Below, one piece after another: positions 16,867-25,847 of a DNA stretch of 64,000 nt (within the stretch, counting starts at the first letter, position 1; every line of letters begins with the position of its first letter). The position numbers were made by a program, and so were the translations under genes. The stretch spans positions 1 to 64,000 of the forward strand of contig DASQFD010000019.1 of assembly GCA_035633255.1 (NCBI GenBank), read 5' to 3'. Source of the stretch: DASQFD01 sp035633255. GTDB lineage: Bacteria; Actinomycetota; Actinomycetes; Actinomycetales; Dermatophilaceae. A model generated the notes under the pieces. The model was given only the letters and a program-made list of their open reading frames with translations. It ran no database searches and had not been told where the DNA came from.

Positions 16867-17670
16867 GTGAACGCACTGGCCGCCCGCCGTCGCCACCCGG
16901 CGGCGATCGCAGTCCTCATCCTGCTCGGCCTGTTCCTGACCGGCGCGGTGTACACCGCGGTGGCTCCTCGGCCCGCGGAGGCGTCCGCGGTCAGCGCCGA
17001 CAAGGTCACCGAGGGGCGGGCTCTCTTCCTCGCGAACTGCGCGTCGTGCCACGGGCTGAACGCCGAGGGGCGCCAGACGGGCCAGGGCGACCAGATCGCC
17101 GGGCCCCCGCTGGCCGGCGTGGGCGCCGCCTCCGTCGACTTCCAGGTCGGCACCGGCCGGATGCCCATGCGCCAGCCGGGCGTGCAGGCCCAGCGCGGCT
17201 CGGTGCAGTTCGACCAGGAGGAGATCGACGCGATGGCGGCCTTCATCGCCTCGCTGGCCCCCGGCCCGGCCGTCCCGAGCGAGGAGGCGGTCGACCCGAC
17301 CCTCGGTGACTCGGCCAAGGGCGGCGAGCTGTTCCGGGTGAACTGCGCGATGTGCCACAACTTCGCGGGCTCGGGCGGCGCCCTCACCCGCGGGAAGTAC
17401 GCGCCGACGGTGCGCGGGGTCGAGCCCAAGCACGTCTACCAGGCGATGGTGACCGGTCCGCAGAGCATGCCGGTGTTCAGCGACGAGAACATCTCGCCGG
17501 AGTCCAAGCGCGACATCATCGCCTATCTCACGACGCTCAGCGAGCAGGAGGAACCCGGTGGCTTCGCCCTCGGCTCCCTCGGCCCGGTGACCGAGGGGCT
17601 CTTCGCCTGGGTCTTCGGTCTCGGAGTCATGGTCGCCGCGGCCATCTGGCTCGGATCCAAGGCGGCCTAG
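16867..17670 (+). CDS. qcrC: cytochrome bc1 complex dihaem cytochrome c subunit
   Basis: 267 residues. An N-terminal membrane anchor (residues about 12-35), two CxxCH haem c sites (CASCHGL near residue 58 and CAMCHNF near residue 160), and a C-terminal transmembrane helix (GVMVAAAIWLGSKA). The dihaem QcrC replaces a soluble cytochrome c, passing electrons directly from bc1 to CtaC in actinobacteria. Met axial ligand candidates are present (GRMPMRQPG and SMPVFSDENI). The GTG start is 58 bases after ctaE. Confidence 0.95.
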   Translation: MNALAARRRHPAAIAVLILLGLFLTGAVYTAVAPRPAEASAVSADKVTEGRALFLANCASCHGLNAEGRQTGQGDQIAGPPLAGVGAASVDFQVGTGRMPMRQPGVQAQRGSVQFDQEEIDAMAAFIASLAPGPAVPSEEAVDPTLGDSAKGGELFRVNCAMCHNFAGSGGALTRGKYAPTVRGVEPKHVYQAMVTGPQSMPVFSDENISPESKRDIIAYLTTLSEQEEPGGFALGSLGPVTEGLFAWVFGLGVMVAAAIWLGSKAA

Positions 17671-17740
17671 TGGCGCATCCCGCCGTTCGGCCCCCCCGTC
17701 TCCCCGTCCCCGCCCTCACGTCGACAGGACGAACACCGCG

Positions 17741-18937
17741 ATGAGCGAGCACGACACCCCCCGCCCCGGAGACGCGGTCCCTGCCGGCCCCACCCGACCT
17801 GACGGCACTTCCGGCACTTCCGGCACTCCCGTCGTCGCGGACACCAACGCCACCGGCACCGGCACTGGCACCGAGGCGGTCCTCCTCGACGACGGGCACC
17901 CGGGCGCGCAGGTCGGCATACCGGAGCACTTCGAGAACCCCGGGCTCCCCCCGCACATCCCGCGAACCGCGGACCTCAGCGAACAGGGCGCCCAGCGCGC
18001 GGAGCGCCAGGTCGTCGCGCTGTTCGCGCTGTCGATCCTGGCCACGGTGGTCTTCGTCCTCGGCTACCTGTTCATCGACACCGCGACGGTCGCCTTCGTC
18101 CCCGGCATCGGGGACACCCGGCTCTCCAACATCGTCCTCGGCACGTCCATGGCCGTCGGGCTCCTCGGCATCGGCTTCGGGGCCGTGCACTGGGCGAAGA
18201 CGCTGATGCCGGACGAGGAGGTCGTGGAGATGCGCCACCCGCTGCGCAGCTCTGACGAGTCGCGCGCCGCCTTCGGCGCCACCATGCGGCACGGCGCCGA
18301 GAGCTCCGGGCTCGCCCGTCGCCCGATGATCAAGTACACCCTCGGTGGGGCCCTCGGGCTCGTCCTGGTCCCCACGGTCCTGCCGCTGATCGGTGGCCTG
18401 GGCCCGATGCCCGGCAACTACCTCTCGACGACGTTCTGGGACGGCCCGGAGGGCGAGGACGGCACGACGACGTTCACGCCGCTGCGGCTCGTTCGCGACC
18501 CCGAGAACACCCCGGTCAAGGCCGACGACGTCACCATCGGGTCGGTCTTCCACATCCAGCCGGAGGGCCTGCTGGACCTCGACCACGGGGTTCTCGAGGC
18601 GAAGGCCAAGGCCTCGGTCATCCTCATCCGCCTCGACCCCGAGGAGATCCAGTCCCAGAAGCAGCGGGACTGGGGCTATCAGGGCATCGTGGCATACTCC
18701 AAGATCTGCACCCACGTCGGGTGCCCGGTGGGGCTGTACGAACAGCAGACCCACCACCTGCTGTGCCCCTGCCACCAGTCGACGTTCGACGTCACCCAGG
18801 ACGCCAAGGTCATCTTCGGACCGGCCAAGCGAGCCCTGCCACAGCTGAAGATCACGGTCGACGACGAGGGATACCTCGTCTCCGCCCAGCCGTTCCAAGA
18901 AGCGGTGGGCCCGAGCTTCTGGGAGCGCAACTCATGA
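17741..18937 (+). CDS. qcrA: Rieske iron-sulfur subunit of the bc1 complex
   Basis: 398 residues. The first 85 are a hydrophilic Thr/Gly-rich leader, then three transmembrane helices (FALSILATVVFVLGYLF, LGTSMAVGLLGIGFGAV and ALGLVLVPTVLPLIGGL), as expected for actinobacterial QcrA. The [2Fe-2S] binding site is CTHVGCPVG followed by CPCHQSTFD, with all four ligands (C, H, C, H) and the disulfide Cys pair. It takes electrons from menaquinol and hands them to QcrC. Its stop overlaps the qcrB ATG by four bases. Confidence 0.96.
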   Translation: MSEHDTPRPGDAVPAGPTRPDGTSGTSGTPVVADTNATGTGTGTEAVLLDDGHPGAQVGIPEHFENPGLPPHIPRTADLSEQGAQRAERQVVALFALSILATVVFVLGYLFIDTATVAFVPGIGDTRLSNIVLGTSMAVGLLGIGFGAVHWAKTLMPDEEVVEMRHPLRSSDESRAAFGATMRHGAESSGLARRPMIKYTLGGALGLVLVPTVLPLIGGLGPMPGNYLSTTFWDGPEGEDGTTTFTPLRLVRDPENTPVKADDVTIGSVFHIQPEGLLDLDHGVLEAKAKASVILIRLDPEEIQSQKQRDWGYQGIVAYSKICTHVGCPVGLYEQQTHHLLCPCHQSTFDVTQDAKVIFGPAKRALPQLKITVDDEGYLVSAQPFQEAVGPSFWERNS

Positions 18938-20721
18938 GCACCACCACGAGCCGGCCCCCGGACGCCCTGCGCGCCGGCGACGTCCCGGCCGCCGCGCCTC
19001 CGTCGGCCGCGACCAAGCGCATCGGGGGCATGGCCGGTTGGGTCGACGACCGCACCGGCTCCGGCAAGGGTGTGAACTACCTGCTCAAGAAGGTCTTCCC
19101 GGACCACTGGTCGTTCATGCTGGGCGAGATCGCCATGTACTCGATGATCATCTGCCTGATCACCGGGGCCTTCCTCACCATCTGGTACGTCCCCAGCGCC
19201 GGCCAGGTGGTCTACGACGGCTCCTACGTCCCGCTGCGGGGCGTCACGATGTCGGAGGCCTACGCCTCCACGCTGAACATCTCCTTCGACGTCCGCGGCG
19301 GCCTGCTCATCCGGCAGATCCACCACTGGGCGGCGCTGATGTTCGTCGTCGCCGTCACCGTCCACATGTTCCGCGTGTTCTTCACCGGCGCCTTCCGCAA
19401 GCCGCGCGAGATCAACTGGGTCATCGGCTGCGGGCTGTCGCTGCTGGCGATCATCGAGGGCTTCGCCGGCTACTCGCTCCCGGACGACCTGCTCTCCGGC
19501 ACCGGCATCCGGGCCATGCAGGGCTTCGTGCTCTCCACGCCGGTCGTCGGCTCCTACATGTCCTACATGATCTTCGACGGGCCCTTCCCCGGCGAGGCGA
19601 TCATCCCCCGTCTCTTCACCGTCCACGTGCTGCTCGTGCCGGCCATCCTCATCGGCCTGTTCACCGCGCACATCATCCTGGTCGCGCTGCAGAAGCACAC
19701 CCAGTTCCCCGGCCCCGGCCGGACGAACGACAACGTCGTGGGTTACCCCGTCATGCCGACGTATGCCGCGAAGGCGGGCGGCTTCTTCTTCATCGTCTTC
19801 GGCCTCACGGCGCTGATCTCGGCACTGGTGCAGATCAACCCGATCTGGGCCTACGGCCCCTACGACCCCTCACCGGTGACGGCCGGCTCCCAGCCGGACT
19901 GGTACATGGGCTTCGCCGACGGCGCGCTGCGGCTGGTCCCCGGCTGGCTGGAGTTCCACCTCTGGGGCTACACCCTCAGCCTCAACGTGGCGATCGGCGC
20001 CCTGCTGCTGATCCCCGTGTTCTACGCCATCGCGGCCGCGTACCCGTTCCTCGAGCGCTGGGTCACCGGGGACGACCGCGAGCACCACCTGCTCGACCGT
20101 CCCCGCAACGCCCCGGTGCGCACCGGGCTCGGCATGGTGGCCATCACGGCATACACCATCCTGCTGTTCGCCTCGGGCAACGACATCATGGCGATCCGCC
20201 TCGGTCTGTCGATCAACGACCTGACGTACTTCTTCCGGACCGCGTTCTTCCTCCTGCCGCCCCTGGTGTTCTGGCTGACCAAGCGCATCTGCCTCTCCCT
20301 GCAGCGCCGGGACCGGGAGATCGCGTTGCACAACCGCGAGACAGGGATCGTCATCCGGACCCCGGACGGGAAGTTCTTCGAGCGCCACGAGGGCCTGGAC
20401 CAGTACGCCCTTTGGAACCTCGTCCAGCACGAGCCGGTGGCCCCGCTGCAGCTCACGGAGGGGGTCGACGCCAACGGCGTGGCCAACCCCCGGTCCCGCA
20501 GCGAGCGGGTGCGAGCACGGCTGTCCAACTTCTACTTCGGGGACGCCGTCAACCCGGTCACGCCCGCGGAGCTCGCGGCCGCGCACTCGGTCGACGAGCA
20601 CCACGAGCAGATCGAGCCCAGTCTCCAGCAGGAGCAGGCGACGGGCATCTCGGGCGACACCGCCCCGGCCCACACCGCCCCGGCCGACGCCGCCCTGACC
20701 GGGAGCCGCCAGGACCGCTGA
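18934..20721 (+). CDS. qcrB: cytochrome b subunit of the bc1 complex
   Basis: 595 residues from the ATG at 18934 (ATGA overlap with qcrA). Family features: helix pair with the haem b His residues (RQIHHWAALMFVVAVTVHMFRVF and LFTVHVLLVPAILIGLFTAHIILV), the quinol-oxidation loop PDWYMGF in place of PEWY, and GYSLPDDLLSGTG. A long hydrophilic C-terminal extension (about residues 440-595) is typical of actinobacterial QcrB, the target of Q203-type inhibitors. Oxidises menaquinol within the supercomplex. Confidence 0.96.
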   Translation: MSTTTSRPPDALRAGDVPAAAPPSAATKRIGGMAGWVDDRTGSGKGVNYLLKKVFPDHWSFMLGEIAMYSMIICLITGAFLTIWYVPSAGQVVYDGSYVPLRGVTMSEAYASTLNISFDVRGGLLIRQIHHWAALMFVVAVTVHMFRVFFTGAFRKPREINWVIGCGLSLLAIIEGFAGYSLPDDLLSGTGIRAMQGFVLSTPVVGSYMSYMIFDGPFPGEAIIPRLFTVHVLLVPAILIGLFTAHIILVALQKHTQFPGPGRTNDNVVGYPVMPTYAAKAGGFFFIVFGLTALISALVQINPIWAYGPYDPSPVTAGSQPDWYMGFADGALRLVPGWLEFHLWGYTLSLNVAIGALLLIPVFYAIAAAYPFLERWVTGDDREHHLLDRPRNAPVRTGLGMVAITAYTILLFASGNDIMAIRLGLSINDLTYFFRTAFFLLPPLVFWLTKRICLSLQRRDREIALHNRETGIVIRTPDGKFFERHEGLDQYALWNLVQHEPVAPLQLTEGVDANGVANPRSRSERVRARLSNFYFGDAVNPVTPAELAAAHSVDEHHEQIEPSLQQEQATGISGDTAPAHTAPADAALTGSRQDR

Positions 20722-20784
20722 CGGGCCCACCCTGTGTGGACGGGCGGTCAGGGCGGTCCTCCTGCCTCTGGCAGGGTATGAACC

Positions 20785-21135
20785 GTGCGGGTAGACGAGG
20801 CGACCTTCGAGGCGCTCGTCTCCGAGGCGCTGGACGCCGTCCCGGCGGACCTGCTCGACCTGCTCGACAACGTCGTGGTGCTGGTCGAGCCGGAGCCGCC
20901 CGCGGACGACCCGGACCTGCTGGGTGTCTACGACGGCACCCCGCTGACCGAGCGTGACGACGGGTGGGCGGCCGGCGCGCTGCCCGACCGGATCACCCTG
21001 TTCTCCGGACCGTTCTCGCGCCTGTGCGACAACCTCGGGCAGCTGCGGCACGAGGTGACCGTCACCGTGGTCCACGAGATCGCCCACCACTTCGGCATCG
21101 ACGACGACGCGCTGCACGAGCTGGGGTGGGGCTGA
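20785..21135 (+). CDS. zincin-like metallopeptidase family protein (PF06262 type)
   Basis: 116 residues. The motif VVHEIAHHFGIDDDALHELGW is the H-E-x-x-H-H-x-x-G-I-D-D signature of the small 'minimal' zincins found widely in bacteria. The preceding acidic stretch (PEPPADDPDLLGVYDGTPLTERDD) and RITLFSGPFSRLC strand match the family. Cytoplasmic, no signal. It follows qcrB by 63 bases on the same strand. The GTG start at 20785 has no clear Shine-Dalgarno. Substrate unknown for the whole family. Confidence 0.85.
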   Translation: MRVDEATFEALVSEALDAVPADLLDLLDNVVVLVEPEPPADDPDLLGVYDGTPLTERDDGWAAGALPDRITLFSGPFSRLCDNLGQLRHEVTVTVVHEIAHHFGIDDDALHELGWG

Positions 21136-21160
21136 GGCGCGCGGAGGACGGCGCCGGTCT

Positions 21161-21200
21161 CCAGGTCCGATCAGGTCCGATCAGGTCCGATCAGGTCCGG
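21161..21200. repeat. four copies of a 10-bp tandem repeat
   Basis: TCAGGTCCGA, with small changes in the outer copies, is repeated four times with no spacer between the convergent metallopeptidase and L,D-transpeptidase genes. Each junction creates a GATC. Confidence 0.85.
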
Positions 21201-21229
21201 TCCAGTCGGGCCGGCCCCGCCCCCCCCGG

Positions 21230-22516
21230 TCACGCCAGCGCGCTCTGCTTCTGCCAGCCGTCGTAGGAGTACTGCCAGACGCCGATCCCCTCGGCGGGGA
21301 GGAACTCGCGGTTCGAGCCGGTGAACGTCACGACGTCGCCGACCTTGGAGGTGGCGAACATCCACCGCGCATTCTCCGGCGCCATGTTGACGCACCCGTG
21401 GGAGACGTTGCTGTTGCCCTGGGCGCCGACCGACCACGGCGCGGAGTGGAGGAACTCCCCCGTCCAGGTCACCCGCAGGTTGTAGTCGGTGTCGATGCGG
21501 TAGTAGCCGGGCTTGCCCTTGGGGATCCCGATGGACGTGGAGTCCATGGTGATGGCGCGCTGCTTGGTGATGATGACCTTGGTGCCGGACCGCGTCTCGG
21601 TCTTGGCACCCGGCCGCCCGGTGCTCACCGGGATGGTCCTCAGGACATCACCGCCGCGACGGACCGTCATGGTGTGGTTCGGGATGTCCACCGTGCTCAC
21701 CACGGCGGAGCCGACCGTGAAGCCGCCGGACGCGTCGTTCGCCACCCACTTGCCCTCCCCCGTCTGCACGCCGGTGAGGGGAGCGTCGACCGTGACCCTC
21801 GTCCCCGGCTTCCAGTAGGTCTTCGGGCGCCACATCAGCTGCCGGTTGTCCAGCCACCCCCATGAGCCCTCCTGGGCGGGCACCGTGGTGACCCGCACGA
21901 GCTTCTCCACCTCCGCCCGCTGCTTCTCGGTGGCGACCTCGGAGTCGAACTGGATGCTCACCGGCATACCCACGCCCACCGTCTGGCCGTCGTAGAGCAC
22001 GCCGTACGTCGCCGTCACCTTCGGCTCCAGGACGCGGAAGTCCGACGTCGTCGTCGCCACCGTCCCGTCCGAGCCTGCTGCCCTCACGGTCACCGTGTAT
22101 GCCGTGCTCGGCCGCAGCCGCCCCGTGGACGTCCAGCCGTCGGCACCCATCGTGCCCTCCAGCCGCCCACCCTTGGCGTCCGCGACCACGACGTCCTGCA
22201 GGCTGCCCGAGCTCGCGGTCACCGTGACCGGCTCCGTCGGCAGGACACCGGTCGCGCCGTCGGCAGGTGTCACGGCCACCTCGGCAGGGGTCGGGGTCGG
22301 TGCGGGAGTCGCCGATGCGGCGGCGCCACCGCCCGCGCCACCACTCTGGTTCCCGCTCGAGCCGGCCGAGGTCGTGCAACCCGCTGCCAGCGCCACGGCG
22401 AGGGCCAGGGCCGACAGGCCACCGGCACGAGCGCCGGCGACACGAACGCCGGCGGCTCGAGAGGAGCCGGCGCGAGCGGTGCCGGTGCGCGCCGGGGTGT
22501 CACTGCGTGCGGTCAC
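21230..22516 (-). CDS. lipoprotein L,D-transpeptidase
   Basis: 428 residues from the GTG at 22516. The N-terminus has a hydrophobic stretch and lipobox (VALAAGCTT). Two Ig-like domains follow (about residues 80-180 and 180-270), as in mycobacterial LdtMt2, then the YkuD catalytic domain with SNVSHGCVNMAPENARWMF, whose Cys is the nucleophile and His the base; upstream is FLHSAPWSVGAQG with the second conserved His. The C-terminal tail EGIGVWQYSYDGWQKQSAL is typical. It makes 3-3 peptidoglycan cross-links outside the membrane. Transcribed alone. Confidence 0.93.
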   Translation of the reverse strand: MTARSDTPARTGTARAGSSRAAGVRVAGARAGGLSALALAVALAAGCTTSAGSSGNQSGGAGGGAAASATPAPTPTPAEVAVTPADGATGVLPTEPVTVTASSGSLQDVVVADAKGGRLEGTMGADGWTSTGRLRPSTAYTVTVRAAGSDGTVATTTSDFRVLEPKVTATYGVLYDGQTVGVGMPVSIQFDSEVATEKQRAEVEKLVRVTTVPAQEGSWGWLDNRQLMWRPKTYWKPGTRVTVDAPLTGVQTGEGKWVANDASGGFTVGSAVVSTVDIPNHTMTVRRGGDVLRTIPVSTGRPGAKTETRSGTKVIITKQRAITMDSTSIGIPKGKPGYYRIDTDYNLRVTWTGEFLHSAPWSVGAQGNSNVSHGCVNMAPENARWMFATSKVGDVVTFTGSNREFLPAEGIGVWQYSYDGWQKQSALA

Positions 22517-22673
22517 ACGGGGTCCTCTGCAGGGGGATGCCCCGGCGCCGCCGGGGGTCGGGCGCCTGTCGCCCACTGGTCAATGGTAAGCGACCGGCCG
22601 CGGCGCTCCGGGAGGTCCGCCCGAACCCCGGCGTGGCGCGACCGGCGAGGCAGGCCGGGCCGCGCCCCGCCCG

Positions 22674-23075
22674 TCAGAGGGCGTGCGGCCCGCGGAAGTA
22701 CTCGAAGGTCCAGATGATCAGCGCCGGCACGGCGAGGAAGACACCGATGATGAACAGCCACCACCCGACGGCCAGGCCGAGGAAGCAGATGGCCGCGGCC
22801 CCGGCGAGCCAGAGAGGGCTCCAGCTGTGCGGGCTGAAGAAGCCGTACTCCCCCGAGATGTCCGCCACGTCGCCCAGCGGGTCGTCGGAGGGGTCGAGGT
22901 CGAGCTTGCGGCGGGTGACCGCGAGGTAGGAGGCGATCATGAAGCCGAGCAGGCCGCCGAGGTAGAGGCCGACGGCACCCACCGGCTCGCTCCACCCGGT
23001 CCAGATGCCGTACCACGTGGCCATGGCGAAGGCGAAGAACCCGATGAGGAGCCCGATGCGCTCCATCGCCTTCAT
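22674..23075 (-). CDS. ctaF: cytochrome c oxidase subunit IV (actinobacterial type)
   Basis: 133 residues from ATG 23075, overlapping the ctaD stop by four bases. Four hydrophobic segments: [40 protein letters not shown], the [25 protein letters not shown] pair and [15 protein letters not shown]. Conserved [14 protein letters not shown] lies between helices 2 and 3. CtaF is a small structural subunit specific to actinobacterial aa3 oxidase. Last gene of the ctaC-ctaD-ctaF operon. Confidence 0.94.
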   Translation of the reverse strand: MKAMERIGLLIGFFAFAMATWYGIWTGWSEPVGAVGLYLGGLLGFMIASYLAVTRRKLDLDPSDDPLGDVADISGEYGFFSPHSWSPLWLAGAAAICFLGLAVGWWLFIIGVFLAVPALIIWTFEYFRGPHAL

Positions 23076-24865
23076 GGACGGCGCTCCCGCCCGGAGTCGT
23101 CGACCATGGTCTGTCCCTCGATGTCGGCAGGCCCGAGCGCCTGGACGAGCGAGTTCGACTTGTCGTCGTGGACCCGGCGGCTGTCCGGACCGTGGACCCC
23201 GGCCGGCGCGACCTGCGGGTGGTGGAGGTCGAAGGCCGGGCGCTCGGAGCGGATCCGCGGGATGGAGTTGAAGTTGTGCCGGGGCGGCGGGCAGGAGGTC
23301 GCCCACTCCAGCGAGGCGCCATAGCCCCACGGGTCGTCGGTCTCGACGAGCGGCGCGGTCCGCCAGGTCTTCCACACGTTCCACATGAACGGGAGCATCG
23401 AGGCCCCGAGCAGGAACGCCCCCGCGGTGGAGATCTGGTTGCCGAGGGTGAAGTTGTCCTCGGGCAGGTAGTCGGCGTACCGACGGGGCATGCCCCAGAT
23501 GCCAAGGAGGTGCTGGACGAGGAAGGTCGCGTGGAAGCCGATGAAGAGCATCCAGAAGTGGATCTTCCCGAGCCGCTCGTCGAGCATGCGCCCGGTCAGC
23601 TTGGGCCACCAGAAGTAGAAGCCGGCGAACATCGCGAACACCACCGTGCCGAAGACGGTGTAGTGGAAGTGCGCGACGACGAAGTAGCTGTCGGAGAGGT
23701 GGAAGTCCAGCGCGGGGCTGGCGAGGATGACGCCGGTGAGACCACCGAAGAGGAAGGTGGTGAGGAAGCCGATCGCCCACATCATCGGGGTGTCGAGGAC
23801 AAGCTTGCCGCCCCACATGGTGCCGATCCAGTTGAAGAACTTCACCCCCGTGGGCACGGCTATGAGCATCGTCATGATGGCGAAGAACGGCAGCAGCACC
23901 TGGCCCGTGACGTACATGTGGTGCGCCCACACGCTGACCGACAGGGCCGCGATGGCGATCGTCGCGTAGACGAGGGTCTTGTAGCCGAAGATCGGCTTGC
24001 GGGAGAAGACCGGCAGGATCTCGCTGATGATGCCGAAGAAGGGCAGGGCGATGACGTAGACCTCGGGGTGCCCGAAGAACCAGAAGATGTGCTGCCAGAG
24101 GATCGGCCCGCCGTTGGCCGGGTCGAAGATGTGCGCTCCGAACCGCCGGTCGGCCCCCAGCGCGAACAGCGCCGCGGCCAGGGCCGGGAAGATGAGCAGC
24201 ACGAGGATCGAGGTGATGAGCACGGTCCAGGTGAAGATCGGCATCCGGAACATCGTCATGCCGGGCGCCCGCATGGTCAGGATCGTCGTGATGAAGTTGA
24301 CGGCGCCGAGGATGGTGCCGAAGCCAGCGAGGGCCAGGCCGAACACCCAGAGGTCGCCGCCGAGGCCGGGGCTGTAGCTGCTGTCCGAGAGCGGGGCGTA
24401 GGCGAACCAGCCGAAGGCCGCCGCGCCCTGCGGGGTGAGGAAGCCGGCGGCCGCGATAAGGCCGCCGAAGAGGTAGAGCCAGTACGCGAACATGTTCAGG
24501 CGCGGGAACGACACGTCCGGCGCGCCGATCTGCAGCGGCATCAGCGCGTTGGAGAAAGCGGCGAACAGCGGCGTCGCGAAGAGCAGCAGCATGATCGTGC
24601 CGTGCATGGTGAAGAGCTGGTTGTACTGGTCGGGGTTGTCCACCACCTGCAGCCCCGGCTCGGCCAGCTCGGCGCGGATCAACAGCGCCATCAGCCCACC
24701 GATGAGGAACCAGATGAAGGAGGTGATGAAGTAGAGGTTCCCGATGACCTTGTGGTCGGTCGTGGTGACCCACTTGACCACTGTCGAGCCCGGGGCCAGG
24801 CGGCGGGTGCGAGTAGGCTCCGCCGTGCGGAACATGGTGGCGCCGGTGTCGGTCGCTGCACTCAT
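23072..24865 (-). CDS. ctaD: cytochrome c oxidase subunit I
   Basis: 597 residues from ATG 24865. Twelve transmembrane helices carry the haem and copper ligands: haem a His in [15 protein letters not shown], the CuB His and the cross-linked His-Tyr in [15 protein letters not shown], the CuB pair in [10 protein letters not shown], and the haem a3/haem a His pair in HFHYTVFG. The K- and D-channel elements look standard. The C-terminal 60 residues are a soluble tail. Overlaps ctaC and ctaF by four bases at each end, indicating a coupled operon. Reduces O2 to water while pumping protons. Confidence 0.97.
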   Translation of the reverse strand: MSAATDTGATMFRTAEPTRTRRLAPGSTVVKWVTTTDHKVIGNLYFITSFIWFLIGGLMALLIRAELAEPGLQVVDNPDQYNQLFTMHGTIMLLLFATPLFAAFSNALMPLQIGAPDVSFPRLNMFAYWLYLFGGLIAAAGFLTPQGAAAFGWFAYAPLSDSSYSPGLGGDLWVFGLALAGFGTILGAVNFITTILTMRAPGMTMFRMPIFTWTVLITSILVLLIFPALAAALFALGADRRFGAHIFDPANGGPILWQHIFWFFGHPEVYVIALPFFGIISEILPVFSRKPIFGYKTLVYATIAIAALSVSVWAHHMYVTGQVLLPFFAIMTMLIAVPTGVKFFNWIGTMWGGKLVLDTPMMWAIGFLTTFLFGGLTGVILASPALDFHLSDSYFVVAHFHYTVFGTVVFAMFAGFYFWWPKLTGRMLDERLGKIHFWMLFIGFHATFLVQHLLGIWGMPRRYADYLPEDNFTLGNQISTAGAFLLGASMLPFMWNVWKTWRTAPLVETDDPWGYGASLEWATSCPPPRHNFNSIPRIRSERPAFDLHHPQVAPAGVHGPDSRRVHDDKSNSLVQALGPADIEGQTMVDDSGRERRP

Positions 24866-25752
24866 TGCGAGTCCTCCGCCCTCTGCAGCAGCGGCACTTC
24901 GTCCTGCATCAGCTGCTCCCGGTTCAGGTCGTTGTTGAGCAGGCCGGTCTGCCCCTTGGCCCGCAGCTCGCCCATGTGGGCGTCGAACTCCGCGCGCTCC
25001 ACGATCTTGACGTTGAAGAGCATCTGCGAGTGGTAGGCGCCGCACAGCTCGGCACACTTGCCCTTGAAGGTGCCGGTCTGGGTGGGGGTGACCTGGAAGC
25101 GGTTCACCTGCCCCGGGATCAGGTCCATCTTCGTCAGGAACTGCGGCACCCAGAAGGAGTGGATGACGTCACGCGCGGTGAGCACGAACTCCACGCGCTC
25201 GTTGACCGGAAGGTAGAGCGTGGGAATGGTCTTCTCAGCCCCCGGCTTCCCGGTGAGGATCGCCTGCGCTCCGGTCTCGTGCACGTCCGCGTCGACGTAG
25301 TTGAAGTCCCAGCTCCACTGCTTGCCGACGACGTTGACGACGACGTCGGGCGTCTGCTTGACGCTGACGAGCTCGGACTCCTTGTCGGCCGTGTAGTAGA
25401 AGAACACGGCGATCATGAAGATGGGCACGACGGTGTAGAGGATCTCGATCGGGATGTTGTAGCGCAGCTGCACCGGCAGCTCGTCGTCGTCGCGCTTGCG
25501 CCGGTAGGCGGCCATGCACCAGAAGATGAGCCCCCAGACCAGGACGCCGACGGCGAGGAGGGTGATCCACGCCCCGATCCACAGGGTCGTGACCGTGTCG
25601 GCGCCTTCGGTGATGCCGTCCGGCAGGAAGCCGTTCCTCCAGCTTCCCTGTCCGCACCCGGAGAGGGCGAGGGCGGCGAGGACGGCCACGAGGGCCGCCG
25701 CGACGGTCCGCCGGCCGCGCGAGCGCGGCGTGTAGAGGTCGTGCTGACGCAC
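24862..25752 (-). CDS. ctaC: cytochrome c oxidase subunit II
   Basis: 296 residues from the GTG at 25752, where homology starts ([14 protein letters not shown]). A hydrophobic signal ends in a lipobox (LALSGCGQG), followed by two transmembrane helices ([24 protein letters not shown] and [19 protein letters not shown]). The periplasmic-side CuA domain has the binding cluster [13 protein letters not shown] plus the earlier His in [11 protein letters not shown]. The acidic QWSWDFNY patch interacts with QcrC in the supercomplex. Divergent from the desulfurase-like gene, sharing a 95-base intergenic region. Confidence 0.96.
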   Translation of the reverse strand: MRQHDLYTPRSRGRRTVAAALVAVLAALALSGCGQGSWRNGFLPDGITEGADTVTTLWIGAWITLLAVGVLVWGLIFWCMAAYRRKRDDDELPVQLRYNIPIEILYTVVPIFMIAVFFYYTADKESELVSVKQTPDVVVNVVGKQWSWDFNYVDADVHETGAQAILTGKPGAEKTIPTLYLPVNERVEFVLTARDVIHSFWVPQFLTKMDLIPGQVNRFQVTPTQTGTFKGKCAELCGAYHSQMLFNVKIVERAEFDAHMGELRAKGQTGLLNNDLNREQLMQDEVPLLQRAEDSQ

Positions 25753-25835
25753 CGGTGCACCCTTCTTGCGGGGGGGACATCGAACGAGCCACACAGTAGT
25801 GCATGGGCTTGGGCGCAGCAGGCCACGCCCGGGGC

Positions 25836-25841
25836 TAACGT
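25836..25841 (+). promoter_or_regulatory. -10 element TAACGT, leaderless desulfurase-like gene
   Basis: TAACGT ends six bases before the GTG at 25848, with no Shine-Dalgarno in between. Confidence 0.5.
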
Positions 25842-25847
25842 CGGGGC

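Noticed and set aside
18721..18933. Upstream extension of qcrB from ATG 18721
   Set aside because: The extra residues lie inside the Rieske gene; the ATG at 18934 overlaps the qcrA stop and matches the family N-terminus.
23168..25036. 622-residue plus-strand frame opposite ctaD/ctaC
   Set aside because: Antisense shadow rich in Glu/Arg/Gly; the minus-strand oxidase genes are certain.
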